From: Nocardia speluncae NBRC 108251 | GTDB taxonomy: Bacteria > Actinomycetota > Actinomycetes > Mycobacteriales > Mycobacteriaceae | Direction of reading: 5' to 3' | Assembly: GCF_001613245.1 (NCBI RefSeq) | Contig: NZ_BDBZ01000013.1 | Coordinates: 124,001 to 188,000 of the forward strand | DNA: 64,000 nucleotides | In this document: in pieces, positions 45,115 to 53,959 of the stretch | Layout of the letters: each line of letters begins with the position of its first letter | Numbering within the stretch: the first letter of the stretch is position 1 | The notes under the pieces: generated by a model | Seen by the model: the letters and a program-made list of their open reading frames with translations, nothing else | What the model was told of the DNA's origin: nothing | The model's database searches: none | Translations under genes and position numbers: made by a program

Positions 45115-46950
45115 TCAGGAAACTCCGGCGGGCGAGGCTGCGCGCAGAGTCAGGTGGGCACCCCGCCACCGGTCGCGTAGCCGGCGGTCGTGGCTGACGA
45201 TCACGAGCGCGCCCGGGTAATCGGTCAGGGCGGTCTCCAGATCTTCGACGAGGCCGGGGGAGAGGTGGTTGGTGGGTTCGTCGAGCAGTAGCGCCGCCAC
45301 CGGCTCGGTGACCAGCCGGGCCAGCGCCAGCCGCTGCCGCTGGCCGGTGGACAGGTCGCCGACCCGGGTCGTGAGCTGGGCGCGGGTGAAAAGGCCGAGG
45401 GTGAGTAGCCGCTCGGCATGCTCGTCGGCCAGGCCCGCGCGGTCGTGCGCGAAAGCGGCCAGCAACGTACGGCCGGGATCGCCGGTCCGGGGTTCCTGTG
45501 CGAGATAACCGATACGGCCGCTCCGCGTGACCGTTCCGCTGTCCGGTTCGAGTTCACCGGCCAGCACCCGGAGCAGCGTGGTTTTACCGGCGCCGTTCGG
45601 TCCGGTGATCAGCACGCGCTCACCCGCCGCGACGGCAACACTCGTGGGGAACAGTCTGCCGGCGATGCCGATACCGGTGGCCTGTAGCACGGCGTCTTGC
45701 GCCCACCTCGGCCCGGTGTTCGGCGGCTTCTCGCGCGGGTCGCGGTGCGGCCGCTCTGGTAGTAGGCCGACCGACGGCTCTTCGAATGTGTCGCCTTGCG
45801 CTCCGTCCGGCACATCGTTCGGGGTTCGCCCGAGCGACGTGCCCGGTGTGCCGTCGAGCACAGTGCGGTCCGTCCTGTCGGGTGTGGTGCCGGGCCGCGT
45901 GCCCGGCACGGTGGCCCGTTCCCCCGCTGCCCACGGGGCGGCGGTGAACCGCAATGGTTCCGGAGGTGGCGGTACGGGATCATCCAAGAGGCGGCGTAGT
46001 CGTTCCTCGGCATTGCGGACCCGGCCGGCCAGGGACTGCTGAACCCGCCCGCCTGCCCGGTCGTAGGCCATCTTGTTGTTGTCCTTCATTGCCCGCCCCG
46101 GGGCAACCCGGCGGGCCGTGGTCGCGATGGTTTCGCGCAGCCGTTCGGTATCGGAGTGCCACTGCGTATACGCCTGCACCCACCGCTGCCGGGCCGCGGC
46201 CTTTTCGGCCCGAAAGCCCTGGTAGCCGTTGCCGTAGCGGATCACGCACCGGCGGTCCGCGTCAACCTCCAGCAAGGTAGTGGTGACGCGTTCGAGGAAG
46301 ACCCGGTCGTGCGAGACCGCCACCGTCGTGCCCCGGCGGGTCCGCAGATGCTCTTCCAGCCAGGTCAGGGCGTTATCGTCGAGGTGATTGGTCGGCTCGT
46401 CCAGCAGCAGTACCTCGGGCGCGGCCGCGAGCAGGGCAGCCAGCCGCAAGCGGACCTGTTCGCCGCCGGACAGCCCGGCGACGGTACGTCCCCGGGAGAC
46501 CAGTCCCAAGCCGAGTCCGTGCAGGGCCCGTTCCACCCGGGCGTCGGCATCGTAACCACCACGCAGTTCGAAAACAGTCGACAGGTTGCCGTATTCGGCC
46601 AACCCCGAGTCGTCTCCCGCGGCCATCCCGTCTTCCAGCTGGCGCATCCGTGCTTCGATCCGGCGCAGCTCGTGCAACGCCCGATCGATGATCTGCTGGA
46701 CCGTCAGCTGTGCCGGTAACTCTTCGTCCTGGGCGAGGTAGCCGATACCGCCCTCGGCGTCGACGACGATTGCACCGTGGTCGGGCTGTTCCCGCCCGGC
46801 GATCAGGCGCAGCAGCGTGGATTTACCGGACCCGTTCTCCCCGATGATCCCGGTGCGTTCACCCGCGCCGAGCGTGCATGTGACCCCGTCGAGTACGAGC
46901 CGGCCGTGGAAGGATTTGCTGACCGCGAGTGCGGTGATCTGTGTGGGCAT
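45115..46950 (-). CDS. ABC-F ATPase, antibiotic ribosome-protection type
   Basis: 611 residues, two ABC domains without TM segments. ABC1: Walker A G-E-N-G-S-G-K-S near 41, signature L-S-G-G-E-Q-V-R-L, Walker B L-L-L-D-E-P-T-N-H-L. ABC2: G-P-N-G-A-G-K-T near 445, L-S-T-G-Q-R-Q-R-L, L-L-L-D-E-P-T-N-H-L. The linker between them, which reaches the ribosomal centre in this family, is followed by a long Pro/Thr/Gly-rich insert (about 345-420). ATG 46950 has GGAG at 7 nt, which is sequestered by an inverted repeat. A TetR gene is divergent. Confidence 0.92.
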   Translation of the reverse strand: MPTQITALAVSKSFHGRLVLDGVTCTLGAGERTGIIGENGSGKSTLLRLIAGREQPDHGAIVVDAEGGIGYLAQDEELPAQLTVQQIIDRALHELRRIEARMRQLEDGMAAGDDSGLAEYGNLSTVFELRGGYDADARVERALHGLGLGLVSRGRTVAGLSGGEQVRLRLAALLAAAPEVLLLDEPTNHLDDNALTWLEEHLRTRRGTTVAVSHDRVFLERVTTTLLEVDADRRCVIRYGNGYQGFRAEKAAARQRWVQAYTQWHSDTERLRETIATTARRVAPGRAMKDNNKMAYDRAGGRVQQSLAGRVRNAEERLRRLLDDPVPPPPEPLRFTAAPWAAGERATVPGTRPGTTPDRTDRTVLDGTPGTSLGRTPNDVPDGAQGDTFEEPSVGLLPERPHRDPREKPPNTGPRWAQDAVLQATGIGIAGRLFPTSVAVAAGERVLITGPNGAGKTTLLRVLAGELEPDSGTVTRSGRIGYLAQEPRTGDPGRTLLAAFAHDRAGLADEHAERLLTLGLFTRAQLTTRVGDLSTGQRQRLALARLVTEPVAALLLDEPTNHLSPGLVEDLETALTDYPGALVIVSHDRRLRDRWRGAHLTLRAASPAGVS

Positions 46951-47023
46951 ACAGGAACTCCGAAGTATTCGAGGACACGGCCACCACCGACCGCAGGACC
47001 GGAGAAACACTTCGGAAGAACAT
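46859..47023 (-). promoter_or_regulatory. Possible translation-attenuation leader of the ABC-F gene
   Basis: The message carries TCCGAAGT (plus strand 47016-47009) which pairs perfectly, over 8 bp, with ACTTCGGA (46966-46959); the latter overlaps the GGAG ribosome site of the ABC-F gene. Just upstream an ATG at 47023, with GAGGG at 6 nt, opens a leader frame M-F-F-R-S-V-S-P-V-L-R that runs through this stem and ends at 46859 inside the gene. Ribosome stalling on the leader could free the site. ABC-F and macrolide-resistance genes are often controlled this way; here it is inferred. Confidence 0.45.
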
Positions 47024-47102
47024 CGGCACCCTCACTAGTGCGACAACAGTTGCATTAGGATGATGCCACGGCACTACCCATTCGAGCAACCGGATACCGA
47101 CG

Positions 47103-47708
47103 ATGAACCCACCCGCCAGGCCCCGCCCGCGTCCCGGCGGCCGCACCGCCCGCATCCGCGAACAGGTCCTCGACGCCGTGCGCGCCGAACTCACCGAACA
47201 CGGCTACGACGCCCTCACCGTCGATACAGTCGCCGCCCGCGCCGGCGTGCACCGCACCACGGTGTACCGCCGCTGGCGCGATACCGGCGGCCTCATCGCC
47301 GACCTCTTCGCCGCAGCCGCCGATATCGACTGGCACCCCCGCGATACCGGCTCCCTCCGCGGCGACCTGGCGGTGCTGAACGCCGAAATCCAGGAATCGT
47401 TCACCGAGCAACCCTCGATCGCGGCGGCGCTGGTCGCGGTGTCGTTCCGTTCGGAAGAGGCAGCTCGGGCCCTGCAACAACTCTGGGAGGACCGCTACGC
47501 CCAATCCGAGATCATCGTCGAACGAGCTCTGCGCCGCGGTGAGCTCCCACCCCGCACCGACCCCCGCGCCCTCCTCATCGCCGCTACCGCCCCCCTGTAC
47601 CACCAGCTCGTGCTCCTCCGCACCCCACCCGACCCCGGCCTCCCCGACCGTGCCGCCCACACCGCCACTGTTGCCGGCCGCGCCGGAGCCTTCACCTCAC
47701 CGCGGTAG
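47103..47708 (+). CDS. TetR-family transcriptional regulator
   Basis: 201 residues. HTH region: I-R-E-Q-V-L-D-A-V-R-A-E-L, then T-V-D-T-V-A-A-R-A-G-V-H-R-T-T-V-Y-R-R-W. The C-terminal domain resembles TetR_C_16-like effector domains. ATG 47103. Divergent from the ABC-F gene with about 150 nt between; a CACTAGTG palindrome (47033-47040) sits in that gap. It probably represses the resistance locus. Confidence 0.9.
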   Translation: MNPPARPRPRPGGRTARIREQVLDAVRAELTEHGYDALTVDTVAARAGVHRTTVYRRWRDTGGLIADLFAAAADIDWHPRDTGSLRGDLAVLNAEIQESFTEQPSIAAALVAVSFRSEEAARALQQLWEDRYAQSEIIVERALRRGELPPRTDPRALLIAATAPLYHQLVLLRTPPDPGLPDRAAHTATVAGRAGAFTSPR

Positions 47709-47793
47709 CTGTTCGTACACCGGGTCGACACCTGTGTGCCGATCGAGTTTCCTCATGGTGTGATTCACCGCACCGCTGTCCGGCCGAGCCTCG

Positions 47794-48042
47794 GTGCTCA
47801 CCGAGGAATTCGTCGCCGCGGTGACGGAGTTCGACCGAAGCCTGTTCGAAGTCATGCAGGAACGGGTGGACGGTATCGCCGCCACCGGCCCGCCTACCGG
47901 GGTCTCGATCGATCTTCCCGGCCTGTACCGCGAGCACGCCGAACGGCGGACCTGGTTGTCGCGGGCACTGGCACTCGAAGTCGGCACCGATTGGGATGCG
48001 GTCCGGTCCGGTGCGTCGATGCTGCTTCCGCGTTCGGGGTGA
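47794..48042 (+). CDS. Short unrecognised protein or gene fragment
   Basis: 82 codons from a GTG at 47794, reading M-L-T-E-E-F-V-A-A-V-T-E-F-D-R and G-V-S-I-D-L-P-G-L-Y-R-E-H. No ribosome site is visible, and coding-like sequence appears on both sides, so it may be what remains of a larger gene. No family recognised. It sits between TetR and the convergent alcohol dehydrogenase. Confidence 0.35.
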   Translation: MLTEEFVAAVTEFDRSLFEVMQERVDGIAATGPPTGVSIDLPGLYREHAERRTWLSRALALEVGTDWDAVRSGASMLLPRSG

Positions 48043-48147
48043 TCCCCGCATCTCGCCCCCACCGCGAAGGGCAAGCGCGTATTCGATCGGTACCTGTACG
48101 ACGTGCCGATGCGCCGTATCACAGGATCCGCCGGGGCGGCCGAAGTG

Positions 48148-49170
48148 TCAGACGGTCAGCAGGACCTTGATGGCGCGGCGTTCATCCATTGCCCGGTAGC
48201 CCTCGGCGGCCTGCTCCAGCGGGAGCGTGAGGTCGAAGACCTCGCCGGGGTCGATATCGCCGCGGACGATGAGATCGATCAGTTCGGGTAGGAAACGGCG
48301 TACCGGGGCGGGGCCGCCGTGCAGGTGCACGCTGGAGAAGAACAACTGCATTCCGTCGAGTTGTACATCGTGGGCGACGCCGACATAACCGACGTGCCCG
48401 CCGGGGCGGGTCGCGCGGATGGCCTGCATCATCGACTCCTGGGTGCCCACCGCCTCGATGGTCGAATGCGCACCGAGCCCGCCGGTGAGTTCCTTGATCT
48501 TCGCGACTCCCGCTTTACCGCGTTCCTCGACGATATCGGTGGCGCCGAACCTGCGAGCCAGTGCTTGCCGGTCGGCGTGGCGGCTCATGGCGATGATCCG
48601 GTCGGCGCCGAGTTGTTTCGCGGCGAGGACGGCGAGCAGCCCGACGGCGCCGTCACCGACGACGACCACTGTTTTCCCGGGCGCCACCTCGGCGGCCACC
48701 GCGGCGAACCAGCCGGTGCCGAGCACATCGGAGGCCGCGAGCAACGCCGGGTACTGCGCGGGTCCGGGTGCGCCGGGCACGGGGACCAGGGTGCCGTCGG
48801 CGAGGGGGATGCGGGCGCGCTCGGCCTGGGTACCGATCGAACCGATGGGGACGCTGTGCACACAGCGGCTCTGATAGCCGGCGCGGCAGATCTCGCACGT
48901 GTTGTCGGAGGCGAAGAACGACCCCACCACGAAATCGCCCACCGCTATGTTGCGCACATCCGGGCCGATCTCCTCGACCACCCCGATGTACTCGTGCCCC
49001 ATCGGAGCGGGACCTTCGACCTGTTCGACACCGCGGTACGGCCACAGATCCGACCCGCAGATACAGGTGGCGGCGATCCGGATGACCGCGTCGGTGGGTT
49101 CGGTGATCACCGGGTCGGTACGGTCTTCGACGCGCACATCGCCGGGGGCGTACAGCATGACTCCACGCAT
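48148..49170 (-). CDS. Zinc-dependent alcohol dehydrogenase family protein
   Basis: 340 residues, medium-chain dehydrogenase fold. Catalytic zinc ligands: C-I-C-G-S-D near residue 37 and G-H-E-Y-I-G near 60. The structural-zinc loop is reduced (N-T-C-E-I-C-R-A-G-Y-Q-S-R-C near 90, three Cys). The Rossmann motif V-V-G-D-G-A-V-G-L-L near 170 is followed by S-R-H rather than Asp, suggesting NADP(H). ATG 49170 with AAGGAG upstream. Substrate unknown. Confidence 0.9.
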   Translation of the reverse strand: MRGVMLYAPGDVRVEDRTDPVITEPTDAVIRIAATCICGSDLWPYRGVEQVEGPAPMGHEYIGVVEEIGPDVRNIAVGDFVVGSFFASDNTCEICRAGYQSRCVHSVPIGSIGTQAERARIPLADGTLVPVPGAPGPAQYPALLAASDVLGTGWFAAVAAEVAPGKTVVVVGDGAVGLLAVLAAKQLGADRIIAMSRHADRQALARRFGATDIVEERGKAGVAKIKELTGGLGAHSTIEAVGTQESMMQAIRATRPGGHVGYVGVAHDVQLDGMQLFFSSVHLHGGPAPVRRFLPELIDLIVRGDIDPGEVFDLTLPLEQAAEGYRAMDERRAIKVLLTV

Positions 49171-49352
49171 CTTCGGGCTCCTTCTCCGGTGTTTTCGGGG
49201 ATCGTCCCGCTGTCCGGCGGTCACTGTAGGGTGCCACGCGGCAGTGTGATGGAGCAGAGACCGGGCGGTCACGAGCCGGGCTCAGGGATACACTGCGCGA
49301 GGACCGCACCGCCGACTCCGGTCGGCCGAACCCTTGTACGAGGAGGGCCCGT

Positions 49353-49859
49353 ATGCCACCTGCACCGATACCGCATTTCGAGGAAACCGATCTGGCGCAG
49401 CGAGTGGCGCGATTGGAGGCGGTCGAGGCGATCAAGGCTCTCAAACATCGTTACTTGCGGGCGTGTGATGCCAAGGACCCGAAGGCTTTCCGGGAGTGTT
49501 TCATCGCTGCGGGCGCCGCGGTCGACTACGGGGCGCTCGGCTCGTTCGACGCCGACGGTATGGCGGCAGTGTTCGAGAAGTTCGCGTTGCGGAAGGTCGA
49601 CGGGAAGAACGTGATCCTCGATATGCACCACGGGACCCACCCCGACATCACCGTCCACGACGCGGAGCACGCATCCGGGAAGTGGACGCTGAAATTCCGT
49701 CAGGTGAACTTGATCGAGAACACCGAGACGGTGATGACCGGCGAGTACGACGACGAATACGTTGTCGAGGACGGCGGATGGAAGATCGCTGCCTGCCGGT
49801 TCGTGCAGTACTGGTCGATCACGCGGCGGGTCGACGACAGCTGCCGGGTCACCCAGTAG
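49353..49859 (+). CDS. SnoaL-like / NTF2-fold protein
   Basis: 168 residues. The cone-shaped NTF2 fold is suggested by L-E-A-V-E-A-I-K-A-L-K-H-R-Y near the start (first helices), H-H-G-T-H-P-D-I-T in the pocket and D-G-G-W-K-I-A-A-C at the end. The family includes small dehydratases, isomerases and polyketide cyclases. Substrate not predictable. ATG 49353, GAGGAGG about 8 nt upstream. Confidence 0.85.
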   Translation: MPPAPIPHFEETDLAQRVARLEAVEAIKALKHRYLRACDAKDPKAFRECFIAAGAAVDYGALGSFDADGMAAVFEKFALRKVDGKNVILDMHHGTHPDITVHDAEHASGKWTLKFRQVNLIENTETVMTGEYDDEYVVEDGGWKIAACRFVQYWSITRRVDDSCRVTQ

Positions 49860-49904
49860 CGCGGCGGGCCGGGCGTAAGCGCCGGCTCCTCCGCGGAGCG
49901 GGTA

Positions 49905-50348
49905 TCAGGCGTCCTCGATGCGGAAGAGCGTGCACCGGCCGGCCAGGGCGGCGAACTCGTCGGGGTCGTCGCTGGTCACGACCCCGGACTTGATCATGAC
50001 CGGTACCCCGGTGGGTACCAGCCGCGGGAATTCCCGCAGCACCGGCTCGCTGTCGGCCGCCGGGATCTCCACCAGGCGAACCGTCCGCTCGAGCCGCCCC
50101 ACCGTCAGTTCCGCGGTATCGGCGGCCTGGACGTTCTTCACCCAGTCCGCGCCGGGAATACCGCCGAGAACATATTCGACGCCGTCGTATTCGAACGGTG
50201 TCACCGGTGTGGTGCGAGGTTTGCCCGATTTCCGGCCCGGCACGGTGAGTAACGCCATCGGCAGCCGGATTCCCACCCGGCTGACAGCGACCATTGCCCG
50301 ATTCATCGGTTTCAGCCACCGGGGAATCTTGGCGTTGTTGCCTGCCAT
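49905..50348 (-). CDS. Ddn-like deazaflavin (F420)-dependent nitroreductase family protein
   Basis: 147 residues. Split-barrel family (DUF385) signs: L-L-T-V-P-G-R-K-S-G-K-P-R-T-T-P-V near residue 33, Y-V-L-G-G-I-P-G-A-D-W-V-K-N near 60 and a late C-T-L-F-R-I. M. tuberculosis Ddn reduces quinones and activates nitroimidazoles using F420H2. ATG 50348. Supports an F420-making actinobacterial host. Confidence 0.9.
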   Translation of the reverse strand: MAGNNAKIPRWLKPMNRAMVAVSRVGIRLPMALLTVPGRKSGKPRTTPVTPFEYDGVEYVLGGIPGADWVKNVQAADTAELTVGRLERTVRLVEIPAADSEPVLREFPRLVPTGVPVMIKSGVVTSDDPDEFAALAGRCTLFRIEDA

Positions 50349-50500
50349 TGTGCGGTCCTCCCACTCGAACGCCTCATCCACGCTCCGGCGAGCGAGCCGT
50401 CCGAGGCGGCCCGCTCCGGCATGGTAGCGGTTGCGGGTGGCAGCCGCCGACGGTTGGGTGGTGTGCCTCGCCGGGGTTCGGCACACCGAGGACCGGGCGG

Positions 50501-50824
50501 CTACCTTGCGGCCACGCCGGACCAGCCGTAGTGCCGCTCGATCGAATGGGGCGGCACGACCGCGACGGGCCGGCCGCCGCAGTTGTCGTTGTCGAACAAC
50601 AGATACGGGCGTGAACTGCGGTTGTCGATAGTGATGTCCCGCGGGAAACCGCTCGCCCAGCAGGAATCCAGATTGCTGATTTCCAACTTGTTGTCGATGA
50701 GTACCACTTCCCGGCCGCCCCCGAAACCGGCCGAGCCGGTGGGGAGCGCGGCAACGACCGGTGCTGCCACGGTCATCGCAGTGACAGCGAGTGCGCTTGC
50801 AATAGAGAGCTTTCCGAATTTCAC
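50501..50824 (-). CDS. Small secreted hypothetical protein
   Basis: 107 residues. The signal peptide (K-F-G-K-L-S-I-A-S-A-L-A-V-T-A, then A-A-P-V-V-A-A) is followed by a roughly 80-residue mature part with two cysteines (S-C-W and N-C-G-G) likely forming a disulfide. No family recognised. The GTG at 50824 is chosen because it starts the signal peptide; ribosome site is weak. Confidence 0.7.
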   Translation of the reverse strand: MKFGKLSIASALAVTAMTVAAPVVAALPTGSAGFGGGREVVLIDNKLEISNLDSCWASGFPRDITIDNRSSRPYLLFDNDNCGGRPVAVVPPHSIERHYGWSGVAAR

Positions 50825-50959
50825 GGTAGAACTGTATCGGCACTGCCCTGCGAGACCGTCCGGCACCTCGGCGCGGTGAGCTGCGTCGAGCGGGCGCTGT
50901 GGAATCTCGACGAAGGTCTACCGGATCCTGCGCGTCTCGCGGGGCGCCGGACGGGCGGG

Positions 50960-51952
<993 letters not shown>

Positions 51953-52011
51953 CTATCCCAGTGGTGAGGAGGGGGTTACCGACCCAGTGATACGGCGTTA
52001 GCCCCGGCACG

Positions 52012-52230
52012 TCAGTGCTGGGTCATGAGTTCCAGCGGGTTAACCCCTAGTGCCTCGGCCAGACGTTCTACAGACCTCAACGTCATGTTGTGGCGTCCGG
52101 CCTCGATGCCTGCCACGTACCGGGTGGACAGCCCAAGGACATCGTTCGCCAAGCGTTCTTGGCTCAGCTTCATCTCACGGCGTATCCGGAGCAGGTTGGT
52201 ACCGACGACGCGTTGTAGCTCTCCCTCGGC
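52012..52230 (-). CDS. XRE-family HTH protein, probable element repressor
   Basis: 72 residues from ATG 52230. Single XRE HTH: L-L-R-I-R-R-E-M-K-L-S-Q-E-R-L-A near the start, L-S-T-R-Y-V-A-G-I-E-A-G-R-H-N, then L-A-E-A-L-G-V-N-P-L-E-L. Position beside divergent early genes is that of a lysogeny repressor. It is transcribed toward nrdF, whose start is 68 nt past its stop, so its promoter may also serve nrdF. A TTG at 52314 could extend it by 28 residues but would consume the promoter region. Confidence 0.85.
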   Translation of the reverse strand, partial: AEGELQRVVGTNLLRIRREMKLSQERLANDVLGLSTRYVAGIEAGRHNMTLRSVERLAEALGVNPLELMTQH

Positions 52231-52251
52231 CATAGGTACATGTTCAAGTCC

Positions 52252-52347
52252 TTGACACGTACGTACCACGATGTCATCACTACTAGTAGCTATCTGTATC
52301 CGAAGCGATGACAACCAGAAGCGATAGCTTCATACTGTTGTGATGAC
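52252..52347. promoter_or_regulatory. Divergent switch region of the element
   Basis: Between the repressor-like gene and the first rightward gene: TTGACA at 52252, a perfect 10-bp palindrome CTACTAGTAG (52280-52289), and GTCATCAC (52273) with inverted or related copies GCGATGAC (52304) and GTGATGAC (52340). Repeated half-sites in this position suggest repressor operators. CATACT (52330-52335) could be the -10 of a nearly leaderless rightward message. Confidence 0.4.
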
Positions 52348-52558
52348 TACGTTCGAGGTTCGGGTTAGACCCGACAAAGACGGATGGTTCGTGTTCGCCC
52401 CTGCGTTCGGCGTCGGCCGCTTCGTTCAGGACGAAGAGAAGATCCCCGCGGTAGCCCGCGGGATGATCGCCGCTTGCGGGTCAGCACCCAGAGAGTTCAG
52501 CGTGAGCATCGACACACCGGAGGGCGAAACCTCGAAAGTAGAACCATTAAATAAGTGA
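52343..52558 (+). CDS. Small HicB-like element protein
   Basis: 71 residues: F-E-V-R-V-R-P-D-K-D-G-W-F-V-F-A-P, then G-R-F-V-Q-D-E-E-K-I-P-A-V-A-R-G-M. The beta-strand, D-x-D-G-W and downstream helix resemble the partial RNase-H-like fold of HicB-type antitoxins and related phage proteins. No HicA toxin adjoins, so it may be a regulator. The ATG at 52343 follows the switch region; its stop overlaps the next gene's GTG. Confidence 0.55.
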   Translation: MTTFEVRVRPDKDGWFVFAPAFGVGRFVQDEEKIPAVARGMIAACGSAPREFSVSIDTPEGETSKVEPLNK

Positions 52559-52887
52559 GGTCCATTGTGCCCGGGCCGTACATTGGGCGTGACCTGCGTG
52601 TATTCGTCCTCATCCAGGCGGCGGATGGCGCTCGGTGTGTGGAGCCGGACAACGCCAACGCTGCGCGTTGGGGTCATGGCTCAAAATGCACCATGAGGTC
52701 ATTCTCTGATCATTCGGGTATTGCTCGAAACACGGTCAAGAAGTACCTGGACACCTGGGACGTCATGGCGGACCGGGGCTACGTCCCGGACCGGACCGAG
52801 CTTGAGCCTGGCGAGGATATCGACGTACCCGTGATCTACACCACATCTAGTGATCGGACATCGAATATTACAGGGATATATAAGTGA
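52555..52887 (+). CDS. Small phage-type HTH protein
   Basis: 110 residues from a GTG overlapping the preceding stop. The core W-G-H-G-S-K-C-T-M-R-S-F-S-D-H-S-G-I-A followed by R-N-T-V-K-K-Y-L-D-T-W is a helix-turn-helix of the kind seen in actinophage early regulators. The last residues and the stop lie in the first hairpin repeat of the array that follows. The true start could be further in, as the first 30 residues are not distinctive. Confidence 0.6.
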   Translation: MRSIVPGPYIGRDLRVFVLIQAADGARCVEPDNANAARWGHGSKCTMRSFSDHSGIARNTVKKYLDTWDVMADRGYVPDRTELEPGEDIDVPVIYTTSSDRTSNITGIYK

Positions 52888-53309
52888 GGGGCTTCAGCCC
52901 CGAACCGAGGTACTTCGTAACGATCTGGTCTCAACCCTGAAAAAGGCTCGTACTTAAAGGGTGGGAGAGAAAAATACTCATGCATATATAAGTGAGGGGC
53001 TTCAGCCCCGAACGCTAGAGAGTTCACGCGGTGGACACCTCCACAGTCTCAGGTTGGTAACATTCGATAACGTTCCGGTCTACGCCGGGCGTGTTTCTCG
53101 AAAATCGCACCATTAGATAAGTGAGGGGGTTGAGACCCCGGAAGCTAACCTCCCTAGGTGATCTACACCACTTCTATAGCTTCAGAATGAAAAAACGCTC
53201 CTACTTATATAGTGAGGGAGTCTGAAGGTTCTAGATCGGTGACCCTGGTCACTTCTAGAGGATGAACATCGAATATTACAGGCATATATAAGTGAGGGGC
53301 CTCAGCCCC
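52876..53309. repeat. Array of five AT-box plus hairpin repeats in a gene-poor stretch
   Basis: The unit ATATATAAGTGAGGGG-C-T-TCA-GCCCC occurs at 52876, 52984 and 53284 almost unchanged, with diverged copies near 53113 and 53205. Each has an AT-rich box with TAA/TGA stops and, in four of them, a short GC hairpin. Flanking words also recur: CATCGAATATTACAGG at 52863 and 53269, and GTGATCTACACCAC near 52830 and 53158. Tiny ORFs end in some copies (for example M-N-I-E-Y-Y-R-H-I ending in the last). No larger gene is present from 52888 to 53377. Confidence 0.75.
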
Positions 53310-53312
53310 ATA

Positions 53313-53342
53313 CCCGGCACCACGAGGTGACCGGGATTTTTT
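53313..53342 (+). terminator. Intrinsic terminator with U-tract
   Basis: CCCGGCACC (53313) pairs with GGTG-A-CCGGG (53326-53335) with one bulged A and an ACGA loop, followed by ATTTTTT. It is the most classical rho-independent terminator in the window and ends the repeat-array region before the next gene group. Confidence 0.85.
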
Positions 53343-53377
53343 ACGACTCTTTTCGATAGACAACCCAAGGAAGCGGC

Positions 53378-53536
53378 ATGGATACCAACCGTTGCCGCTC
53401 CGGTCGGCACGTCATCACAGGACCACAGGACAGACGCCCTAACGGCGGGTGTTTGTACTGCCAACGACTGAACCAGGCTGCGTACCAGCGCAGGCGAAGA
53501 AAAAGGATGAACACCGATGGCAATCACAACCCCTAA
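53378..53536 (+). CDS. Small zinc-ribbon-like, basic element protein
   Basis: 52 residues, ATG at 53378 with AAGGAAG at 5 nt. It reads R-C-R-S-G-R-H-V-I-T-G-P, then N-G-G-C-L-Y-C-Q-R and ends with a strongly basic R-R-R-R-K-R stretch. The C...H...C-x-x-C arrangement matches the tiny zinc-binding proteins common in actinophage genomes. It overlaps the following gene by 20 nt in another frame. Confidence 0.65.
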   Translation: MDTNRCRSGRHVITGPQDRRPNGGCLYCQRLNQAAYQRRRRKRMNTDGNHNP

Positions 53537-53786
53537 ACCGACACCACGCATGATGCCTGCCAGGAAGAAACCGGATGAACCGGTGCAACGTATCGGGTTC
53601 CAAAGCATGGACGACCACGTAAAGGTCGTATCCGTCGCTGAGGGTCGTACCTGGATGGTCGATATCGGAACGTTCATGCGCGAAGGAGACTTCGCAGGGT
53701 TTGTGTATACGAACCGGTCTACTAACGCAAAGACCGCGGTTGTTGTCCCGTTGGATCAGATCATCCGTTTGGAGTACGCACAGTGA
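53517..53786 (+). CDS. Hypothetical element protein
   Basis: 89 residues, ATG 53517 with AAAAGGA upstream, overlapping the preceding small gene. Basic Pro-rich N-terminus, then a beta-rich domain G-R-T-W-M-V-D-I-G-T-F-M-R-E-G-D. No family recognised. It overlaps the next gene's GTG by 4 nt, so the small genes form a tight rightward operon feeding into the initiator. Confidence 0.65.
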   Translation: MAITTPKPTPRMMPARKKPDEPVQRIGFQSMDDHVKVVSVAEGRTWMVDIGTFMREGDFAGFVYTNRSTNAKTAVVVPLDQIIRLEYAQ

Positions 53787-53959
53787 GCCGTCGGGTTGTT
53801 TATTCGAATCACTGGGACAAAAAGTACCAGTGCACCACGCACAAGATTTCTATCGCAGGAACCGATCGGTTCATTCTCTTGACCGACGAACTCCTTGCAG
53901 ACCTTATTAACCAAATCGCGGCCTCGAAAGGCATCTCTAATGAACACCAGGACCAGTAA
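53783..53959 (+). CDS. Hypothetical small element protein
   Basis: 58 residues from GTG 53783 (GTGA overlap) to TAA at 53957. Sequence begins M-S-R-R-V-V-Y-S-N-H-W-D-K-K-Y and contains F-I-L-L-T-D-E-L-L-A-D-L-I-N-Q-I. No recognised domain. The coupled start and its overlap with the initiator ATG at 53940 argue that it is real. Confidence 0.6.
   Translation: MSRRVVYSNHWDKKYQCTTHKISIAGTDRFILLTDELLADLINQIAASKGISNEHQDQ

Noticed and set aside
52876..53309. Repeat array considered as a CRISPR.
   Set aside because: Units are unevenly spaced and diverged, intervals differ greatly in length and are themselves partly duplicated, and there are no cas genes.
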